Shown here in pieces: positions 42,601 through 54,581 of a stretch of DNA of 64,000 nucleotides (its first letter is position 1; each line of letters begins with the position of its first letter). The stretch is from Asparagopsis taxiformis (Eukaryota; Rhodophyta; Florideophyceae; Bonnemaisoniales; Bonnemaisoniaceae): positions 62,001-126,000 of the forward strand of contig JALQPE010002237.1 in assembly GCA_030407315.1 (NCBI GenBank), in the 5' to 3' direction. Below the pieces are notes generated by a model. It saw nothing but the letters and a program-made list of their open reading frames with translations, was not told where the DNA came from and made no database searches. A program made the position numbers and the translations under genes.

Positions 42601-43672
42601 TAATTCTTCCACAATGTATCGTTCCTTCCCCGATACAGTGTGACTCTCTGTTTCCAACTGCTAATGTTACAGTGTTCTGTGATCCTCGCTTGTATGAGTC
42701 ATCATGCACTTCGTATCGGTCCCTGAACAATGTAATAGAAGCTCCACTGTCAAGGATTTGTGTAGAGTGATTTTGTACAGTGTCTTTCTTTGATGATGTC
42801 GCCGCAGTGAATTTGTTTTCTATCACTGCAGTGCCTCCAAAAGTGATTCTGTGCCTTTTCTGTTTGTCGGAGCTCTTTTCTTTCACCGAGTCAGTCACAT
42901 TGAGTCCTTTTATGTTCCTGATTGCATCCGGAGATATTCTGCATTTGGCAGATTCTGGATTGTAGTAACAGGTAACTGACGTGTGTCCTGTTTTCGAGCA
43001 GAAGGAACATCGGGCACTTTTCATGGAGTGTGATGCACGCAGTGAGCGGAATTTCAGTTGCTCTGTTTTGTGTCTGTCGTGCTTTTCTCGTTTGGAACAG
43101 CTACTAGACTCCTTGATTCGCTTCCATTCTTGTATTAGATCCGCAGTAACTGCGTCCCATGTAAGTTCGTCTACCTCCTTGAGTCGCAGAGCGGCTACAG
43201 TTGGCTCTAGGGGGGACTGTTGCCCCATGCTGGCCAGGAGAAGAGGTCCTTTGTGAGTATCTGGAATGGATACGTCGCTTCCCATTCGGTCGAGCTGTGA
43301 GAATAGAGATTCAAATTCATCAATATATGTTGTCATATTGTCATTTGATGAGAACCGCTTGGAGTATACTGTTGTCAATGTAGATATGCGTGTAGCTGCA
43401 CGGTCTGAAGCATATCTCTTGTCCAATAGGCTGAGCATTGCCATTGGATCATTATATTTTGCACTGCACACTCTAAAGGGTGCATCTCCGAGTGACGCAG
43501 TTAGCAGTGCAGTGGCTTTGTCTTTGATGTCATCGGGGCATTCATCCTTATTGAGTTTCCCCCAATAGCCTTTCCCTTTCAGTGCAATTTCTGCACGTAG
43601 ACGCCATAGATTGTAGTCGTCCGTGGTGCGTCCTTGAAATCGTTGTATTCTTTCATCATCGTCTTTTGTCAT
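39616..43672 (-). pseudogene. gag-pol: copia-2 Gag-Pol, two frameshifts
   Basis: Starts at ATG 43672 (MTKDDDERIQRFQG). The first frame (to 40985, 895 aa) has Gag, zinc knuckle CSFCSKTGHTSVTC (about 42965-43005), protease ILDSGASITLF (about 42745), integrase (LWHRRLVHTNE and CHPCRLG finger; Asp in HSDLVGPLP, Asp in LHTDGGTEY, Glu in NPFSERINRTL). A missing base near 41010 then separates it from the RT frame (ARFKARIVAGGH onward), with RT active site YVDD in LVYVDDILFVC (about 40580) and RNase H SDADFAGDKLSRKS (about 40060) and STAESELIAM (about 39950). A second shift near 39790 leads to the tail LADGFTKPLDRN ending at 39616. Without the shifts it would be a normal copia polyprotein of about 1350 aa. 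Confidence 0.9.
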
Positions 43673-43818
43673 TTTTGTTCTGTAGACGATTGCGTAGATT
43701 ATTCGGTGTGCCTTGTGTGCACAACAGTGATCGAGACTGCTCTTCTGATAGTACCTCCGAACAATGCTTCAGTGGTGTCTTGTTTCGGAAGTCAAGTTGG
43801 ATGTAGTGGTCGTTGCCA

Positions 43819-43832
43819 CTGGGCCCATAACC
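43819..43832 (-). promoter_or_regulatory. copia-2 primer-binding site (initiator tRNA-Met half)
   Basis: The minus strand reads GGTTATGGGCCCAG immediately after the 5' LTR, the full 14-nt complement to the anticodon region of initiator tRNA-Met. Confidence 0.88.
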
Positions 43833-44099
43833 TGATGAATCTTTATTTCTCGATGCTCTTTTCTCTCTACTGAGGATATCTATTCATCTATTTGTAGTCA
43901 TGGTTTCTGTGCTAATCACAAGGAATGGCGGTGATAGCACAGGCACATTAGGAGCCACAAATACAGAGCCATCCGTTACGATGCTGTGTCAACCACCAGT
44001 TGCAGAATTACAAGCCAATTTTGGCAAGATAATGTTCTGCAAGCCGCAGTCTAATCATCAAGCTTGAAATCCTGCTTGTAGCTAGTATTATATCCAACA
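43833..44099 (-). repeat. copia-2 5' LTR
   Basis: 267 bp, adjoining CGGTC at 44100-44104. Confidence 0.93.
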
Positions 44100-44104
44100 C
44101 GGTC

Positions 44105-44726
44105 TCACTTCGTCAATATATGGGGAAGATCGTCCCTTCCGATATGATAGTACGATGCAGCTGGAACAGAAAGATAAATACTCAGCTCCTCTACTATCCA
44201 GAAAAGGGACCTCCATATCCACTGAATATCCTTTTGTGGGGCCAGGGCAAAACTAAGTACCATACTGTTTGGTGCAGAATAAGGAAGAAACTGAGGGGTT
44301 ACGTTCTTTCATCTAGCGTTCATTACAGGACTCTTCTATTCAGAATGAAATGAAATCATAACGGTACAATACGTGTCTGTTGGAGCTAACTTGTCATTTT
44401 GTTTCTGCGGCGCATAAGAATGGATGGCCGCGATCCATTGAGTGAAGAAGACTGTAGAATGCCAGTATATTGCAATTTGAAGGAGGATAGCCCCGAAAAA
44501 AACAGACACGCAACTATTCACTTAGTGTGGCTGTCGACTCCGATTAGAAAAGGACGACAAGTGACTGCGAAGACTGTTCCAGCTCACCGTTACAGTGGTG
44601 TACTAGAATCCTTGGGGATTCATATAGACAAGAATGGTTGTGCGGATCAGGCGAGGATAGAGGTAAATTTCAGCGGCCATACGTGCTAGATGTAAGATGC
44701 AATGCGCGTAGATATGTTATATTCTC
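44105..44726. other. intergenic, short frames only
   Basis: Two short plus-strand frames (44120-44353, 44399-44689) show no recognisable domain. Joining the flanks of copia-2 does not give a convincing longer frame. Confidence 0.35.
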
Positions 44727-45457
44727 TCACTTGGATGCCGCAATCGAAGATTCTAGTACTTCACGAACATGAATGAAAGCCGTGAAGTATTGTAAAGGAG
44801 TCCGTTCTAGGCGATAAAGTGGATTCGATCCTTCAACAGAAGACACATAGACACATGCTCGCTTACCAGGGGCAGGAAAGCGTATAAGATTTCGTGCTAC
44901 TTGGGCCAGTAAAGCAGGAAGGCTTCTCTGACATGTGACATCATTACAGGTGGTGTAGGCTACAAACAACTTGATCCGTCCACCATACAGCTACACGTTG
45001 TCGCGGTTTGCACCACGAGTCGAGTCGTTACGGAAAGAAGTAACCTTTGTTTCAAACATGAGCAGAAATTGTAGATAAGCATCCCAAAGGGGTGAGAGAA
45101 TGGTGTAATTTGAGCGTAGACGGTTCGGGTCGAACTCGCCGCTCAAACGTTGTGTATATTGTCGGTAAGTACACGTGACGAAGATGTCACAGCTTGCGCG
45201 CAATCGAACGTTGCTTTTGTCACATGTGCGCATCTCGAAAGGTGCGTTACCTATAGTTCATCCAAGTGACACTTTTCGTCCAGACCAGTAGAATATATCC
45301 TGTAGAAGTGGTATCGCTGCGGTGCGCTGTGGTTTTTTTTGCCTTCGAACAACTGCAGCTCTTCGGCACAGGCTCCGTTTCGAGTGACGTCACGGTTGAC
45401 AAAATGTTGGAATGACAAGCGGGAAATCGACAGCTCCAATTCTGTGAAACCACTCAA
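44727..45457 (-). pseudogene. decayed unknown gene
   Basis: Two minus-strand frames of 80 codons (45233-44991 and 44969-44727) are in the same phase, separated by one TAG after NRDNV; the sequence runs on through it (LYGGRIKLFVAYTTCND). A third frame upstream (45457-45251, SGFTELELSISRLS) can join by one shift near 45255. Total about 240 aa. The composition is protein-like (VARNLIRFPAPGKRACVYVSS), but I do not recognise a family. It could also be chance. Confidence 0.35.
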
Positions 45458-45748
45458 ACGAGCGTTCGGCAGATGATATATATATCAACTTTGATTGTTG
45501 TGGAGCCAATATGATCAGTTGTAATACAGTACTGTATCACACACGCCATACCACCAACTTCAATGCAACGAGCAATTTTTATTCGCTATACTTTCCTGCA
45601 AGCTTATCTGGAAATATGCAACACTCAAGTCAACTTAGTACATCTTACGCACGACGGGCGCTTACGCCAACAACGACTACGCTAGTCAAACATTTACCTC
45701 TAGAGTACGAATGAAATGGATGCTTCAACAATTGCTCTCATTACGGGC

Positions 45749-45814
45749 GAAAACGTCAAGAACGACGTCTTTCAACTGAGCCTTCAGTTGAAAGATACCA
45801 TTCTCGACGTTTTC
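45749..45814 (-). repeat. 31-bp hairpin, better on the minus strand
   Basis: Arms 45749-45779 and 45784-45814 pair over 31 positions with a 4-nt loop. 26 positions match exactly; the five others are transitions. Read as minus-strand RNA, four of the five become G-U pairs, against only one on the plus strand. A small-RNA precursor or foldback is possible. It lies in a short plus-strand frame (45716-45967) that looks non-coding. Confidence 0.6.
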
Positions 45815-48800
45815 ATTCTGAAAGTAGAGAATGTCGATTGGGATCGGCAAAATGGGATATGTCATGCTGATTTAACAATACGTCACCCTCTACAGTTGTA
45901 TCGACGTCCGGACTTTTTCCTTATCTCCAACTTCTTCCATGCCGATGACTCCTTCCCATTTGGGTAGGAGTGACTGAAATGGAAGGAGTTGGAATTCGAG
46001 GACCTCTAGTATCACAAACTTCATCGTTAGTGGTACTACTTTACATTCAGGTTCCAGTTCTTGTGGAAAACAATAGAAGCACGACAGCAAATGAAAACAC
46101 ACTGAAACTCTGGCACGAAACAATGGGGGACTAGAGATAGGATATTTCATGCGACTTTTCTCAGTGTCCGAATTGGATATGCTGGTTTACAATTATGCTG
46201 GAAGCTATCTGAACTTTTTGCTTGTTGGTAGTGCTACCACGGACCTCTTTGAGGGAATTTTCGAGTCTATGGTGAACACGTTATTGCCGTCTTTCGATTA
46301 CGCAGGTTGCTTTTCTCTCCTGAAGCTGTCCCTCAATACATGGGTATAGGTCATGCTGCACGTCAACGGGTACTATTCGCAGCATGGAGGCGAACACATT
46401 TGCATTTTGACCGAAGAGTAATCGATCGCTCTGGATGCCGTTGCGCAAAGAAACGGTGCTGCAGTAAAGCGTTGTAGAGGCTCTCCTTGGACGCAGTCCA
46501 GACCTATTGCTCTAGATCATGAGTAGGGGAGGATCAATGAAATATGAAAATGGCTCCCCATCTCCTGCTACCTCACATTTTGACACAATCACGTTCGGTC
46601 TCTTTGCGCTGTAAGTACCAGAGTTCACATCCGTGCAACTTGCTGACGATCTCTTGTGTTGATTATTTTGATTCGCAGATAGAAGTATGTGGACGAATGA
46701 GAAGTGCTAGAAGTAGGCCTCGCATTTCGCAAATCTGGTATTGCAAGTTGACGATCTGAAGATGTTGGCATAACGCGATCTGGCAGTTCCCTCATTGCTC
46801 GTGTGTACATCACTAGACACACTGCTAGGGGAAACAGAGATTAAGCGAAGGTCGAACAATAGAAGTTTGGGATATGAGGTTTGGAAACGGTACAGAGTCT
46901 GTACGAGGTCCATGCGAGAAGTATGTTTCTAGCCACTCAACAACTCTTCCGTAGATGTGATGCAGATATATTCCAGCCTGAAGAGTGTTCGCATGTCACG
47001 TTTCCAATGTGCGAAGAATCAATCTTCACAGTGTGGAGCGGAGGAGTGTATTCAACGTGGAATTGATGAGACATTGTAGCGAATAGAAGTTGTGGATCAT
47101 GTCGATGCAATTTTTCATCAGCATGTTCACCCGAAGATATACTCGCTGTCCTTTCAACTCGTTTAATATCGGGGGCATTGTGCGATCTTGTGCTCATTGT
47201 CCGATTAGATTTGTAGTTCAAATTGATGTGGGGTTGTGTGACGGGTGTCCAGACGGAGGCGCGCTGACGGCAAGAACTGGTCGTTGCGGAAAATGCTCGA
47301 ATGGGTGAAACTATAATCAGTATAATCGTACATGACGCAGATGTCCTGATGGGCGTATTCGACCGGTCGCAAACGGATTGATGTTCTACGACCACTGCCG
47401 GGATGGGACGGCTTCGAATACGCAGAGGACTGAATCCATTAGGGAATAGCTTCGATAGTTCAATCACTCACGAATGCTTGGGTTGTGTTATAAGAATATA
47501 CACACAATGGTCCCGATTTACAACTTGCCTGCGCAGGAATAAACATCTTGGTCCATGGTCGCTACCAATCACCAAAGGAAAAACTTCTGCCAACAGTAGG
47601 AGCTCAACGTGCGGTACTGTGGATAAGCTTTCCTTACTCAACGCTTTCTGTTGATTTCCCTTGGTATGTTATTCCTGAGTGTAGCATAGTTAGGGTCAGA
47701 TCTCGGATCTCGTCCTCAGTGGCGCACAAGCTTTCTTCTACTTCGGGCCGTTGTCGAGGTAGCTTTGTCTTAGCCTCATACACCTGCGTAAAAAGAGTAT
47801 ACGAGAAAGGAATTTAGATTCGCGTCACTGCCTTCTGCATTAGCGTTCTGACCTGCACAGGACTTCAGCTTGAAGGCCTGTTCTGTTAAAAAGTGAAAGC
47901 ATAATTCATTAACAGTCTAGTCGACAAGGTTGTTGCACGAGATCGGTTCATGAATGTGATGGAAGCTTACCTTATCATGTACCGCATGCAACCTTCTTTC
48001 CACGATCTGCCATCTGGAATCGTTCCGCAACCCAAAAACATATGGCAGGCCTCCCGATTCAGCGAAAATGGAAGACGTCGAGCTGCAGTTAGCAACCCGA
48101 TGCGAACTATTCCCATGATCGCAGCAGATCATAGCCAGCCACCCCATTACTGTAAACTTCGTTTACCACGGCGATAACAAGACGGATTAGAAAGAGAGCG
48201 AGCACCTGCAGACAGATATTCGAACACGCGTGTGCTGGACGAGCGCGAAGATGACGCAACAGATGCTAGGAAGTGCTATGCATGAACGAGCGCGGGCACG
48301 CATTAGGTGCGATGCATGGTGGAGACATTGAGGTGGAGGTCGGCAGTTTAGAGTTGTTGTATGACAAATGACGGACTGTTTCATCACGTCATAACGCGTC
48401 GTCGGAAACGTTGAACGTGGATAGCAGAACTAGATCGTGGCGGAGAATTGATGGTGGCCAGATGCGTGATCACATGGTGCGTCGGTTGTCCACATACGTC
48501 TGTCTGTCTCAAAGCGGAAGCGTGGAATGAGTTGTCGGATCGTGAGAGACGCCTGTATTGCGCATTAGAAGAGATTAAGGTGCCGATCACCGAGCCTCCG
48601 CGATCGGCTTGTTGACCGAGGGGTGAGGAACGACCTATTTAAGGCGCCAATCAGTGTTTTCGTAAATATGATCCACAGCAGCAATTGTGATACACATCAG
48701 TGACGGGAGGGAAGAATCTTGCTGCTCGTCTTTCCGACTGTGCGGGAACACGGTTCGTACATGGGCGTTTCTTTGGGTCGTGCACGCGCTCGCTTGTCTC

Positions 48801-50686
48801 ATTCGATCTGCGGCGGATGCAAGGATGAGTTGCATGGTTGTGGCGCTCGAAAATCATGAGTGGATGACCAGGCGGCTTGTGCATGAGCTAAACGTAGAAA
48901 AGAAACATGACGTGGTTGGTTTCCAAAATGTTGCCAGAAACCGCTGACCCACTTGAGTTTCATGCCCCGGGCGGGGCGGACCGGAGCGATGCGAGTAGAA
49001 GAGTTCCTTGGAGGCGACAGGTTCCATTTTTGGAGTTTTGTAGTGTGGAATTTGATATTTCGATTTCGTGTGAGCGATGATGGCGAGTTTTCAACTTTCC
49101 GTAGGAAACATTATGCCGAAAGCGTTCTGTCTTTTCGGTAGTGAGTCACGCAGGTCGTCACGAAATGGCACGTGTGCAACAAATGTGAGGAATGGCGTCT
49201 TCCGGCTCTGAATGAGATAAAGCCCTTGAACATGTTTTTAATGATGATGTCGATGCCTAATAGGAAAGTGATACGCGTCGTTAAATGTACAATGAAACTA
49301 TTTCATTGGTCCAAGTGTTTCTCGGAACGAAGAAATAGTTGCGTCGTACAGAACCATGTCTACCGTGGGTAGATTATTCATGCACCGAGGGACGTCACTA
49401 TCCACAACTTATTTCTAGGAGAGTTGTCGTCAACAAGTTAGATATCAACTGAGCTGCTTTTTCGAAATTCTAGAAGGGTCCATCTCGAGGGAGATCATTC
49501 GCGGTAACCTTCTTGAGCTACGGCCCCAATTTACCGCTCTTCAGTGGCCCGGCAAGGGCTAAGAATGCGAATATGTCTCCAAACTCGGAGGCTAGAATGT
49601 CCTTGAGAATCTTCCAGAAATTGAATTAATCTGGCCTATTCTCCTGTAAGACACGATTTCGATGACGATGAAATTCTGTGAAAAGCGACGTCGCGTCTGA
49701 CACGTATCTACGTGCAACCGACAAGTAGTCCTTCGTCTCATACAGTTCACCGACCATGTAATGGCACTCCACGACAGCTGTCGTCATTTACCAATGAAGT
49801 CTGACATCTTACCGGGCATCTCTATTGCCCTGCTGTCCTGGCCCCTAGCGCATTAGTGGTGGCCACGGAACTCGGCTTTGCGATAGGGCACACCACGCTA
49901 AATTGGTCCGATCATCATGCACAGGTGTGCCGCATCCCTGCTCACGCTATGAGAAATCCTTGTCGAAATTCATGCATTGCAGTTTGTCAGTCATCCAGTG
50001 TCTGTACAGAATCTTCCATCTCCACGGAACTATTTGCGCAATGAGATAATAGCAGAAATGGTCTGCTCTAATCGCATCCGTGACATGTTCCCGTTCCACT
50101 ACTGGTCTGTAGTGGTCACTGAAGTGCTAAAGGTCTCATTTTGACGCTCATAATCAGTGTCATCTGAATAGAATAACGTGAGTTTATAAGCAGAAATATC
50201 AGAGTAATGTCGAAGAGAGGCATACAGTCGTAACATGGAATTCACCATTCAATTGAGGACAGTGAGTACAGCGTCGCGATCATGCCGTTGCTCTGACGAC
50301 TGTTGATGTTGTGGTTCGTAATGTCATGTCAGTTTTTTGTGTGATCTCGCGCTACGGCGGCGGTATAAACACTGGTTGTACCAGTGTATTACTTGTGTGT
50401 CACAGTGTATATGTATGGTCAGCCGACAACGACTGACTGGTGAATTCTAGGATACTACTACAGGACAGCTGTCCAGCACGATACAGCGGTCGACGACAAC
50501 TGACTCTTATTGGTAAAAAATAACGATTTACATCTGTAATTAATGCAAACTTCTGGAATGGCAAAGTGTCAGGATGCTAATACAAGACAGCCTGTCATAC
50601 GCACCGCCGTCGATCGCAAGACTCAACGAATAGATATATATTGATAAGTAATTATGAAATAAGAGAAGGTAGGCGAGGAGCTACCA
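45815..50686. other. long gene-free stretch
   Basis: About 4.9 kb with short frames only. The longest, minus 47467-46937 (176 codons), has no recognisable domain and a low-complexity feel. Near 50450-50620 two diverged copies of a segment of about 45 bp occur (GGATACTACTACAGGACAGC and GGATGCTAATACAAGACAGC). No RNA gene seen. Confidence 0.45.
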
Positions 50687-51049
50687 TTGTCCAACAGGTT
50701 ATCGGCCTTTTTACGCCCACTGCACACGATCACCCCAACATATCCTCACCGCACATGGAGCGCACTTTCACTCCCTCCCCTCGACATCGAACACTTCGAA
50801 TACTGCCAGCGCACCATGCAAGTGCTCGCCTCGGATCCCAACCTCGAGATTCACCATAACCCTGCCACCACCGCTCCCACAGATTCCACAGAATTCACAG
50901 CCTTCAAGCGCAACCAAGACCGTCTCTAAGACCGCCTCTCCCTCGTCATCCTAGCGAGCCTCACCAGCCTCCCCAAGGACATCATCACACGCCTTGACTA
51001 CGCATCCCTAAAGCTCCTTCCTGTCGAAAATGAAAGAATATATTTTAGG
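50687..51049 (+). pseudogene. retroelement Gag-like fragment
   Basis: One plus-strand frame broken by one TAA at 50927-50929 and otherwise continuous: LDIEHFEYCQRTMQVLAS, then FKRNQDRL, stop, DRLSLVILASLTSLPKDI. This resembles the N-terminal Gag part of copia elements, with loss of the rest. Decayed. Confidence 0.35.
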
Positions 51050-51876
51050 TATCAATCTAATCTTATATCGATTATGCAATACAAATCACAATCACTACAT
51101 GTGTGACGAGGAGTGGTCGTCAGTATTACAGCTCAATATACGCGATTTCTGGCAAGCCGTAGGAGGTGGGCCTTGGTGTCGGGTATATCAGTTCTCTTCC
51201 CAATTGTAAGTTGATGAAACCGTATTCAGGGAGGTGCCTGTTGCGGGGTTCTCAGGGACTCGTGGTCGAGCTGCAGCCTTTAGGCCACACTGTTTCCAGC
51301 CTTCAACGAAGTAGTTGGACTAGCAAATGATTTTGGTAGGATTTAGAAGTTAATTTTCTGTTTTTTTGTATATGTAACTATAACATACATTGGATGGCAT
51401 TTATGATGCCTATATGTACTAAATATGAGTACCGCTCCGTTTAAAACCATTAATAAATTATTTCTGAAACTACTCCCTTTGTTTCGTGTCAGTTGCATTT
51501 TTGCGTCGTCGTAATCGTTCCAAGATAATTTCAAGACTTGACTATGAATCAGTGACTGACCAAAATTCCACTCTCAGAGGATTTCTTTTTCGAAGTAGAG
51601 GCATCATAATGCTAATTATCGTCTGTTTTCGACTCAACCCAGCCACTCGGTTGCAAAATGAGCTCATTTGTTACCATAAGTTTCCATAAAGAATGTGAAG
51701 AGTCAATTTAGTCTTGTTAGGCCGTCAAGTATGTTTTTGTAACTTGGTATCTGTGCCAAGTATCGGAGCTCTTCTCTCTTATGACTCTCACATATTGCGT
51801 GCACATCAATTTTAAGGCGTTTCTCAAGAGTCATACTGCTTTAAGCTACGAATTTGAAAACTGTTCATGAATCTAC
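51050..51876. other. gene-free, AT-rich
   Basis: No gene or repeat that I can support. It may include the 3' end of the copia fragment beginning at 51877. Confidence 0.4.
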
Positions 51877-52336
51877 TTACGCATCCAAATCTACTTTTCG
51901 ACCTATAAGGTCTGAAAGTATTTCCCTTACAATATAGGCTTGATCAAATCCGTACACTAATCCCTGTAATTCAGCTGCAATTACTGATCGAGCAACTCGT
52001 TGGTAAGAAGTGCTTCCATAATGTAGAATATTAGCATTAACATTGTTATCATAGATAAAAAACGAATCCCAACTGGGATTTGAGCTTGTCAGAATTGGCA
52101 AATGATGCGTTTGTGAACAATGAAAGTCTAATTGATTCCATATCCAATGGAACATATTTGATGCCCACTCCAGCTGTCTCCCGACACCGATTAGTGAAAT
52201 TTTCCATGTCTTTGAATGTCTTTTCGGAAAGGTTACAGACGATGGATGCTGTGGGACTTGTTCCGTATGGCGTTGTGAAGGGGCGTGAAGGGATGCCTCT
52301 CAGGAGGTCGGAAAGGGAACAACAGAAGGGTCGCAT
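51877..52336 (-). pseudogene. copia RNase H fragment A
   Basis: The minus strand reads SIRLSLFTNASFANSDKLKS, QLGFVFYL, then (after one shift near 52050) NNVNANILHYGSTSYQRVARS and VIAAELQGLVYGFD. This is the RNase H domain of a copia element (normally FTDASFA; Asp here is Asn). The rest of the element is missing. Its left end, YIVREILSDLIGRK, runs to a stop at 51877. Confidence 0.75.
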
Positions 52337-53063
52337 GCAGATGACGCTCGCGAGCGTGAATGGCTATTCGGCAAATAATCAGCCGCGAAGAGCCGCGTCG
52401 CCAACCCGCTCGCCGCGGTGACGTGGCAGAGTAATTGTGGCCCAAGGGCGAATGAGCGGGTGACGCCTGGCATTGGCACCGGGCCAGATGACCTGCGCTG
52501 GACCCTCCCGCGGAATTGCAACGTGTATTAGTTAAGCGCGCTTAGTTGCACACGTGTGCGGGTGGGCTCGATCCGTCCGTTATAGTTGCGCACGTGTAGG
52601 CTATACCCGGCTGTTTCTATTAGTTTACACGTAGCAACGTAGCAATTTACTCTGTAAGGCCCCTGGGCCGCATAAACACCCTACAAGGTCTATTGGACGC
52701 CGGACCAGGACTATCGGTCCTGGATCGGTCCGGGCAGCCTCGTTGACCATTTAAGGTCACTTGGTTGGCCACTAGTCTACAATAAAGCCAGATCGTTCCG
52801 GTTCCAAATCACTCGACCGTGGTCGTTTACATTACAACTAAGCGGCGGCGGCAATTCCTTCACCGGATACCAACCGCTCCGTTTCGATCTCCAATTGGGG
52901 ATCGCTCGCACATTTCCCTAATTGCCCGCAGCGAGACTCCTCCGGCGGGAGTGCACGTGGATTGCCCTAGGGAATTTCGTCTCCACGGTAGTGGACCACC
53001 TTCCCGCTTCTTTTAACGCCACCAGGCGACCGGGAGTGACCTTCCGACCACCGGGACAAGGCT
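52337..53063. other. GC-rich non-coding block, LTR-like
   Basis: Composition resembles the chromovirus. CACACGTGTGCG and CGCACGTGTAG motifs near 52552 and 52589, AATAAAG near 52782. It may be part of a solo LTR; no edges could be fixed. Confidence 0.3.
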
Positions 53064-53286
53064 ATAGTGTAGGACCATCCGGAATGGCGATCGCTAATGG
53101 AGTTCTAGAATTGCTAGCCGTGTCAGGGCGAGGTGAACCGGATCGCGCTAGTGAACTGGCTTTTCGCACGTCGCTCGGTCGCGGTGGCGATCGGGTGGTA
53201 CAACGGCGGAACGCGCAGGGATTGATCGCAACACGGGATTCGCGGGCCAGCGCAAGCCGTGATCTCAGGGTGAGATCACCGAGTGT
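53064..53286 (+). repeat. 222-bp dispersed repeat, copy 2
   Basis: Inverted relative to the copy at 28148-28370. Reads MAIANGVLEL on the plus strand and ends with GTGATCTCA-ggg-TGAGATCAC. Confidence 0.65.
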
Positions 53287-53418
53287 TGAAGATCCGGTAT
53301 CGCATACCGTCTTTTAATTTGGGATGCGTCGCCGTTCCGATTTAAATACTATTATGAGCTGGATACTGTAAATGTTTTATTGTGTAATTCGTTGATCATC
53401 CGATGGCGTAGGGTTTCG

Positions 53419-53990
53419 CTAGCTGCGCTGCGGAGATGCTTTGATCATCCGACAGTCGCCGCGCAGCGCGGGATGTGAGAGCCGTAGTAGTTCTAGTTTT
53501 TGTTTGTATTGGGCCGGTTTGAGTGCTTTTGTGAGGATGTCGGCAGCATAATTCGTCGAGGGTATGTATTCTAAGGTGATATGTTTGTGTTGTATTAGTT
53601 CTTCTAGATAGTGGTATTTAACGTCCATATGTTTCGACTTGGGTGTAGGATGTTCCGTGTTGGCGGTCGTTAGCGCCCCTGAATTGTCGATATGTAGTGT
53701 TGTTGGCTTTTTTCACTGTGTTGTAAGTCTGTGAGCAGGTTTCTGACACACATTATGTGTTGTGCGGTGTGGAATGCTGCGATGTATTCTGCCGCCCATG
53801 TGCTTGTGGCTATAAGTCTTTGTCTTTTGGATTGCCATGCGATGGGTGATTGGTTGTATGTGACCAGGGTGCCTGATGTTGATCATCTTGTTGTCGTGCA
53901 GGCGGCGAAGTCGCTATCGGTATAGGCGCGTAATGTTTCTTGGAGTGTGTTATTGTAATAGATTCCCTTGTTGGCGGTGCATAAGAGGTA
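53419..53990 (-). pseudogene. copia RNase H fragment B
   Basis: The minus strand begins TDEAGLRVIRYLLCTANKG, continues TLRAYTDSDFAACTTTR, hits TGA (53883-53885), and goes on STSGTLVTYNQSPIAWQSK and AAEYIAAFHTAQHIM. After a shift near 53700 it ends HIDNSGALTTA, HMDVKYHYLEELI and YAADILTKALKP. This is the end of a copia polyprotein of a family distinct from copia-1 and copia-2. Truncated at the 5' side. Confidence 0.85.
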
Positions 53991-54019
53991 ACGGATGACT
54001 CTGAGTCCTGCTTCGTCTG

Positions 54020-54330
54020 TGTTCTCGGAAATGGACGCGGACGTCCACAACCTCTAGTACACCTAGTATTACTAGGCGGACGTCCATGTTCTCCAGTATT
54101 TTTGGATGTCCGCCTAGAACCGGACGTCCATGCGGTCTAGTACGTCTAGTATTACTAGGGCGACATTCATTGTTTCTAGTACCACGGATGTCCCCCTCGG
54201 GATGGACTTCCGCCATGTCTATGTCCACCTAGGACGGGCGCCGGTTCAGAAATTCAAAAATTTCGAGCCCAGAAATTTCTGCCGCCGTGCTCGACATGGA
54301 TGTCCGCATCCATCACGGCGACCAATCTAT
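54020..54330. repeat. cluster of GGACGTCC palindromes
   Basis: CGGACGTCCA or near variants recur about every 40-60 bp, separated by CTAGTA-type spacers (TCTAGTACACCTAGTATTACTAG). The end (54250-54290) has AGAAATTC/GAAATTTC inverted pieces like those of the R family. Confidence 0.55.
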
Positions 54331-54581
54331 TTTTCCTTGTCGGTCGACTCCAATTTCGTCTTTAATATTTTCATCCTCTCGCTCACACCCCCTTCCAGTT
54401 GGTGCTCACCTCCCCCGTACTGTACCTCAAACACCCCCAATACCACTCTAGCACGCATTTTCAGCTACCTATCCCCGCTTCCACGGTGCACACCTCCATT
54501 CCATACCTACTTTTCTGCTCTACCGTACAGATTTCGTATAACCAGTCCTCATACTAACTCAGAATAGGGCAAAAACACCCC

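Larger units (their letters stand above)
39328..44099 (-). mobile_element. copia-2: full-length Ty1/copia element
   Basis: 4772 bp, flanked by target duplication CGGTC (39323-39327 and 44100-44104). LTRs at 39328-39594 and 43833-44099 are 267 bp each and read as identical; in element orientation they run TGTTGGAT...GATTCATCA. Polypurine tract AGGAGGAG on the minus strand at 39595-39602. Primer-binding site at 43819-43832. Identical LTRs mean very recent insertion, yet the coding part has two frame breaks. Confidence 0.95.

Noticed and set aside
39094..44353. A gene split by copia-2, as for copia-1
   Set aside because: Joining the flanks with one CGGTC copy gives only short frames ending within about 50 codons of the joint.
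46937..47467. A 176-codon minus-strand frame as a gene
   Set aside because: No recognisable domain, start region or neighbour evidence; surrounded by equally plausible short frames on the other strand.
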